NCBI GenBank assembly: GCA_013388735.1 | Contig: JACAES010000081.1 | Coordinates: 1-64,000, forward strand | Length of the DNA: 64,000 nucleotides | From: Chloroflexota bacterium | GTDB lineage: Bacteria; Chloroflexota; Anaerolineae; Aggregatilineales; Phototrophicaceae | Reading direction: 5' to 3' | In this document: positions 60,683-64,000 of the stretch, one piece after another | Numbering within the stretch: position 1 is the stretch's first letter | Layout: the number at the start of each line of letters is the position of its first letter | Position numbers and translations under genes: made by a program | Notes under the pieces: model-generated | Told to the model about the DNA's origin: nothing | Seen by the model: only the letters and a program-made list of their open reading frames with translations | Databases searched by the model: none

Positions 60683-62401
60683 ATGTTCGACACCTTACCT
60701 CAGAGCGCCGAGGCCGCCCGCGACTGGCGCTGGGAACAGTACCAACCCTATTTCGATGACCTGGCCGGGCGCGATTTGACGGAAGCCAGCGTCGGCCAGT
60801 GGCTGGCCGACTGGACGCGCCTGGCCGATCTGATTCACCAGAACTTCGCCCGGCGGCGGATCGCCACCACGCTCGATACCGGCGACAAGGAAGCGGTCGA
60901 ACGGCTGCATACTTTCATGCGCGAGGTCAGCGAACCGGCGCAGGTGGCCGATAACCGGCTGACCCGCAAACTGCTGGACAGCGGCTTGCAGCCGGAGGGT
61001 TACGCCGCGCCGCTGCGGGCGCTGCGCGCCGACGCCGAACTGTTCCGCGAGGAAAACGTGCCGCTGTTCACCGAAGAACAAAAGCTGCAAAACGATTATG
61101 ATGCCATCATCGGCGCGCAAACGGTGATGTGGGAAGGCCGCGAAGTCACCCTCACCCAGCTGAAGCCGGTCTTTCAGTCGGACGACCGCGCCTTGCGCGA
61201 ACGCGCCTGGCGGCTGATCTCCGAACGGCGGCTGGCCGACCGCGAGTCGCTCAACGAAATCTGGAAAAAATTCCTGGCGCTGCGCCTGAAGATCGCCCGC
61301 AACGCCGGTTATGACGACTACCGCGCCTTCCGCTGGAAACAGTTCGGGCGTTTTGACTACACGCCGCAGGACTGCGAAACCTTCCACGCTGCCATCGAGC
61401 AGGTGGTCGTGCCGGCGGCCACGCGGGTTTACGAACGCCAGCGCCGGATGCTGGGCGTTGATCGGCTGTGCCCCTGGGACCTCGACCGCGACGACGTATA
61501 CCCGCCGTCCCGCCCGCCGCTGAAGCCGTTTACGGCGATAGACGACCTGGTGAGCAAGGCCGAAGCCATCTTCACCCGCGTTGACCCGGAACTGGGCGCG
61601 GACTTCGCCTCGATGCGGCAGCGCGGCCTGCTCGATCTGGACAACCGCAAGGGCAAAGCGCCCGGCGGTTATCAGGCGACCATCACCATCGGCACGCCGT
61701 TCATCTTCATGAACGCGGTCGGCGTCCATGATGACGTGCAAACCCTGCTCCACGAGGGCGGCCATGCCTTCCACTGGATGGAAACGTCGCGCCACCTGCC
61801 CTACATGCACCAGTGGTTCTATACATCGGAGATGGCCGAAGTCGCCAGCATGAGCATGGAACTGCTGGCCGCGCCCTACCTGGCCGAAAGCCAGGGCGGT
61901 TATTATTCCGAGGCCGATGCTGCCCACGCCCGCCGCGAACATCTGGAACACCTGCTGCTGTTCTGGCCGTTTATGGCAGTGGTGGACGCCTTCCAGCACT
62001 GGATTTACACGCATACCGACGAAGCCGCCGACCCTGCCCGGTTGGACGCCAAATGGGACGAACTGTGGACGCGCTTCATCCCCGGCGTGGACTGGAGCGG
62101 CCTGGACGACGCCCGCGTCACCGGCTGGCATCGTAAGCTGCACATCTTCCGCTACCCGTTTTATTACGTGGACTACGGGCTGGCGCAGGTCGGCGCGGTG
62201 CAGGTCTGGCGTAATGCCTTGCGCGACCAGGCCGGCGCGGTTAAACAGTACCGCCGTGCGCTTTCGCTGGGCGGCACGCGCACCCTGCCGGAGCTGTACG
62301 CCGCCGCCGGGGCGACGTTCGCCTTCGACGCCGACACGCTGGGCGAACTGGTGACGCTGATTGAGCAGCAGCTTAATGACCTTCACCGCGTGACCGGGTA
62401 A
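60683..62401 (+). CDS. M3-family oligoendopeptidase (PepF-like) 1
   Basis: The 572-residue zinc metallopeptidase belongs to the M3 (PepF/thimet) family. The zinc site is LLHEGGHAFHWME (HExxH-type; HEGGH supplies two His and catalytic Glu, about residue 355), with the third ligand in the helix EMAEVASMSMELLAAPYL. Other family blocks: RNAGYDDYRAFRWKQFGRFDYTP, FIFMNAVGVHDDVQTLLHEGGH and PFYYVDYGLAQVGAVQVW (substrate-binding Tyr and His loop). It cleaves short peptides in the cytosol. ATG 60683 follows GAAAGGACAGAAGG. It shares long nearly identical stretches with the next gene. Length is close to the 560-600 of typical members. Confidence 0.95.
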   Translation: MFDTLPQSAEAARDWRWEQYQPYFDDLAGRDLTEASVGQWLADWTRLADLIHQNFARRRIATTLDTGDKEAVERLHTFMREVSEPAQVADNRLTRKLLDSGLQPEGYAAPLRALRADAELFREENVPLFTEEQKLQNDYDAIIGAQTVMWEGREVTLTQLKPVFQSDDRALRERAWRLISERRLADRESLNEIWKKFLALRLKIARNAGYDDYRAFRWKQFGRFDYTPQDCETFHAAIEQVVVPAATRVYERQRRMLGVDRLCPWDLDRDDVYPPSRPPLKPFTAIDDLVSKAEAIFTRVDPELGADFASMRQRGLLDLDNRKGKAPGGYQATITIGTPFIFMNAVGVHDDVQTLLHEGGHAFHWMETSRHLPYMHQWFYTSEMAEVASMSMELLAAPYLAESQGGYYSEADAAHARREHLEHLLLFWPFMAVVDAFQHWIYTHTDEAADPARLDAKWDELWTRFIPGVDWSGLDDARVTGWHRKLHIFRYPFYYVDYGLAQVGAVQVWRNALRDQAGAVKQYRRALSLGGTRTLPELYAAAGATFAFDADTLGELVTLIEQQLNDLHRVTG

Positions 62402-62445
62402 AAATCTTTAACTTTGGTTCAGAACTTGTGCTTAAAGGAGGCTGT

Positions 62446-64000
62446 ATGCCTGCACTGCCAGCGACCGCCCAGGAATTTATGAACTGGGATTGGTCACAGA
62501 TCGAACCCATCTACCGGGAACTCGAATCGCGCGAACTGACCGCTGCCGGCGTCAACGCCTGGCTGGCCGACTGGTCGCGCCTGACCGAACTCATCGGCGA
62601 GTCCGCCGCGCGGCTGTACATCGCCACCACGCTCGATACCGCCGACGACAACGCCCAGCAGCGTTTTCACCGCTACCTGGAAACCGTGATTGAGCCGGTG
62701 GAACAGGCCGAGCAAAACCTGCGGCAAAAACTGCTGAACAGCGGCTTGCAGCCCGCTGGCTTTGAAATCCCGCTGCGTAACCTGCGCGCCGAAGCCGAAT
62801 TGTTCCGCGAAGAAAACGTGCCGCTCTTTACCCAGGAGCAGAAGCTCGTCAACGAATACGACCGCATCGTGGGCGCGCAAACCGTCCGCTGGGACGGCCA
62901 GGAAGTGACGCTGGAACAGCTTCGCCCGGTCTACCAGGACGCCGACCGCGCCCGCCGCGAAAGCGCCTGGCGGCTGGCGATGAACCGCTGGTTGCAGGAT
63001 CGCGGCGCGCTCAATGCCCTGTGGCGGCAGTTCATGGATTTGCGTCGGCAAATGGCGAAAAACGCCGGTTACGACAGCTTCCGCGATTTTCGCTGGAAGC
63101 AGTTCAACCGTTTTGATTACACACCGCAGGACTGCGAGACGTTCCATGCCGCCATCGAGCAGGTGGCCGTCCCGGCGGCGGCGCGCCTGTACGAACGGCG
63201 GCGGCAGCGTTTGGGGCTGGAGTCCGTCCGCCCCTGGGATACTGACGTTGACCCGCTCAACCGCCCGCCGCTGCGCCCCTTCAGCGACGTGGCCGACCTG
63301 GACGCCAAAGCCGAAGCCATCTTCCGGCAGGTTGACCCGCAGTTGGGGGACTACTTCGGCATCATGCGGCGCGAAGGGCTGCTCGATCTGGACAACCGCA
63401 AGGGCAAAGCGCCCGGCGGCTATCAGCAGGATCTGGCCGCCGTCAAGCGCCCGTTCATCTTCATGAACGCGGTCGGCATCCATGACGATGTGCAAACCCT
63501 GCTCCACGAGGGCGGCCATGCCTTCCACTGTTTTGAAACCGCCGCGCTGCCGTACTACCAGCAGCGCAACTTCGGCGCGGAAATCGCGGAAGTGGCGAGC
63601 ATGTCAATGGAACTGCTGGCCGCGCCTTACCTGACGACCGAGTTCGGCGGGTATTACAGCCAGGCCGAGGCCGCCCGCGCCCGCATCGAAAAGCTGGAGG
63701 AGATGATCCGCTTCTGGCCGTATATGGCGGTGGTGGACGCCTTCCAGCACTGGGTTTATACCAACCACGAAGCCGCCTCCAACCCCGACAACGCCGACAC
63801 CAAATGGGGCGAATTGTGGGACCGTTTTATGCAAGGGCTGGACTGGAGCGGCCTGGACGATGCCCGCGTCACCGGCTGGCATCGTAAACTGCACATCTTC
63901 CAGGTGCCGTTTTATTACGTGGATTACGGGCTGGCGCAGGTCGGCGCGGTGCAGGTCTGGCGTAATGCCCTGCGCGACCAGGCCGGCGCGGTTAAACAGT
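62446..64000 (+). CDS. M3-family oligoendopeptidase (PepF-like) 2, 3' end beyond window
   Basis: ATG 62446 follows AAAGGAGG. The open frame runs to the end of the window (518 codons), about 50-55 residues short of its paralogue. It has the same zinc motif LLHEGGHAFHCFE and helix EIAEVASMSMELLAAPYL, and RNAGYD-type blocks. DNA is nearly identical to the first peptidase gene around the zinc site and in the last 160 bases visible (63838-64000 versus 62090-62252). Elsewhere it is clearly divergent (for example the N-terminus MPALPATAQEFMNWDWSQIEP). It lies 44 bp after the first peptidase and is presumably co-transcribed. Confidence 0.93.
   Translation, partial: MPALPATAQEFMNWDWSQIEPIYRELESRELTAAGVNAWLADWSRLTELIGESAARLYIATTLDTADDNAQQRFHRYLETVIEPVEQAEQNLRQKLLNSGLQPAGFEIPLRNLRAEAELFREENVPLFTQEQKLVNEYDRIVGAQTVRWDGQEVTLEQLRPVYQDADRARRESAWRLAMNRWLQDRGALNALWRQFMDLRRQMAKNAGYDSFRDFRWKQFNRFDYTPQDCETFHAAIEQVAVPAAARLYERRRQRLGLESVRPWDTDVDPLNRPPLRPFSDVADLDAKAEAIFRQVDPQLGDYFGIMRREGLLDLDNRKGKAPGGYQQDLAAVKRPFIFMNAVGIHDDVQTLLHEGGHAFHCFETAALPYYQQRNFGAEIAEVASMSMELLAAPYLTTEFGGYYSQAEAARARIEKLEEMIRFWPYMAVVDAFQHWVYTNHEAASNPDNADTKWGELWDRFMQGLDWSGLDDARVTGWHRKLHIFQVPFYYVDYGLAQVGAVQVWRNALRDQAGAVKQ

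Noticed and set aside
60695-62386. Minus-strand open frame of 563 codons opposite the first M3 peptidase
   Set aside because: Antisense shadow; the plus-strand zinc motif HEGGH and family blocks are decisive.
1-64000. tRNA, rRNA, tmRNA or riboswitch genes
   Set aside because: Intergenic stretches were read for cloverleaf-type stems, CCA ends and known riboswitch cores; none was convincing. A covariance-model search would be needed to exclude a small RNA.

Overview
This is a GC-rich bacterial chromosome segment of about 64 kb with densely packed genes on both strands. Gene content points to the phylum Chloroflexota, probably class Anaerolineae. The reasons are mosaic TIR/nSTAND1/formylglycine-generating-enzyme proteins, a HerA-like ATPase with a Pro/Met-rich linker, secreted proteins with Thr/Pro linkers, paired M3 oligoendopeptidases and many GCCCTCACCCC-type inverted-repeat elements. 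The assignment is an inference from gene style; no rRNA, tRNA or CRISPR array was found. The first gene (AidB-like) and the last (second M3 peptidase) are cut by the window edges.

1-12.2 kb, minus strand: AidB-like acyl-CoA dehydrogenase, a membrane protein, class I fructose-1,6-bisphosphatase, then a probable extracytoplasmic redox operon. That operon holds a Tat-exported DUF362 protein, a pentaheme cytochrome, a YVTN-propeller/peroxidase-like lipoprotein and an FG-GAP protein ending in a cytochrome c domain. A purine nucleoside/MTA phosphorylase and a zinc-dependent phospholipase-like protein follow. 12.4-31.6 kb is mixed housekeeping: a P1B-4 metal ATPase, Uma2-type nuclease-fold protein, LysM glycoside hydrolase, enoyl-CoA hydratase, GT2 glycosyltransferase, citrate synthase, hybrid PAS/GAF histidine kinase plus response regulator, L,D-transpeptidase, phospholipase D, HerA-like ATPase and WbuC cupin.

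30.9-49.4 kb is the accessory core. It carries four TIR-domain proteins of four architectures: TPR-TIR, TIR-nSTAND1-FGE, TIR-HEAT and ATPase-TIR. The TIR-nSTAND1-FGE gene carries a 438-bp, 146-codon insertion bounded by inverted repeats and encoding a DUF559 PD-(D/E)XK nuclease domain, plus a second small in-frame element of the same repeat family. The TIR-HEAT gene sits in a tight operon with a mini-HEAT protein and two EutN/CcmL pentamer proteins, although no microcompartment shell hexamer is nearby. The ATPase-TIR gene follows a tandem V4R-like protein by 5 bp. A PEP-synthase/PPDK regulatory protein gene between these loci is split by one in-frame TAA. Tandem TPR proteins, a Fes-type esterase and a duplicated cyanophycinase-like protein are interspersed.

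49.5-64 kb: a YceD-sigma-70 operon has a near-consensus promoter and two copies of a 19-bp palindrome. Then come an unknown 739-residue protein, a complete dipeptide/oligopeptide ABC importer operon (two permeases, fused double ATPase, binding protein), a methyltransferase, a Fur-family regulator, and two tandem M3 peptidase genes with patches of near-identical DNA.

The strongest candidates for undescribed biology are the TIR-HEAT/EutN operon, the DUF559 nuclease apparently mobilised with a dispersed palindromic repeat into an immune-like protein, and the V4R/ATPase-TIR pair.
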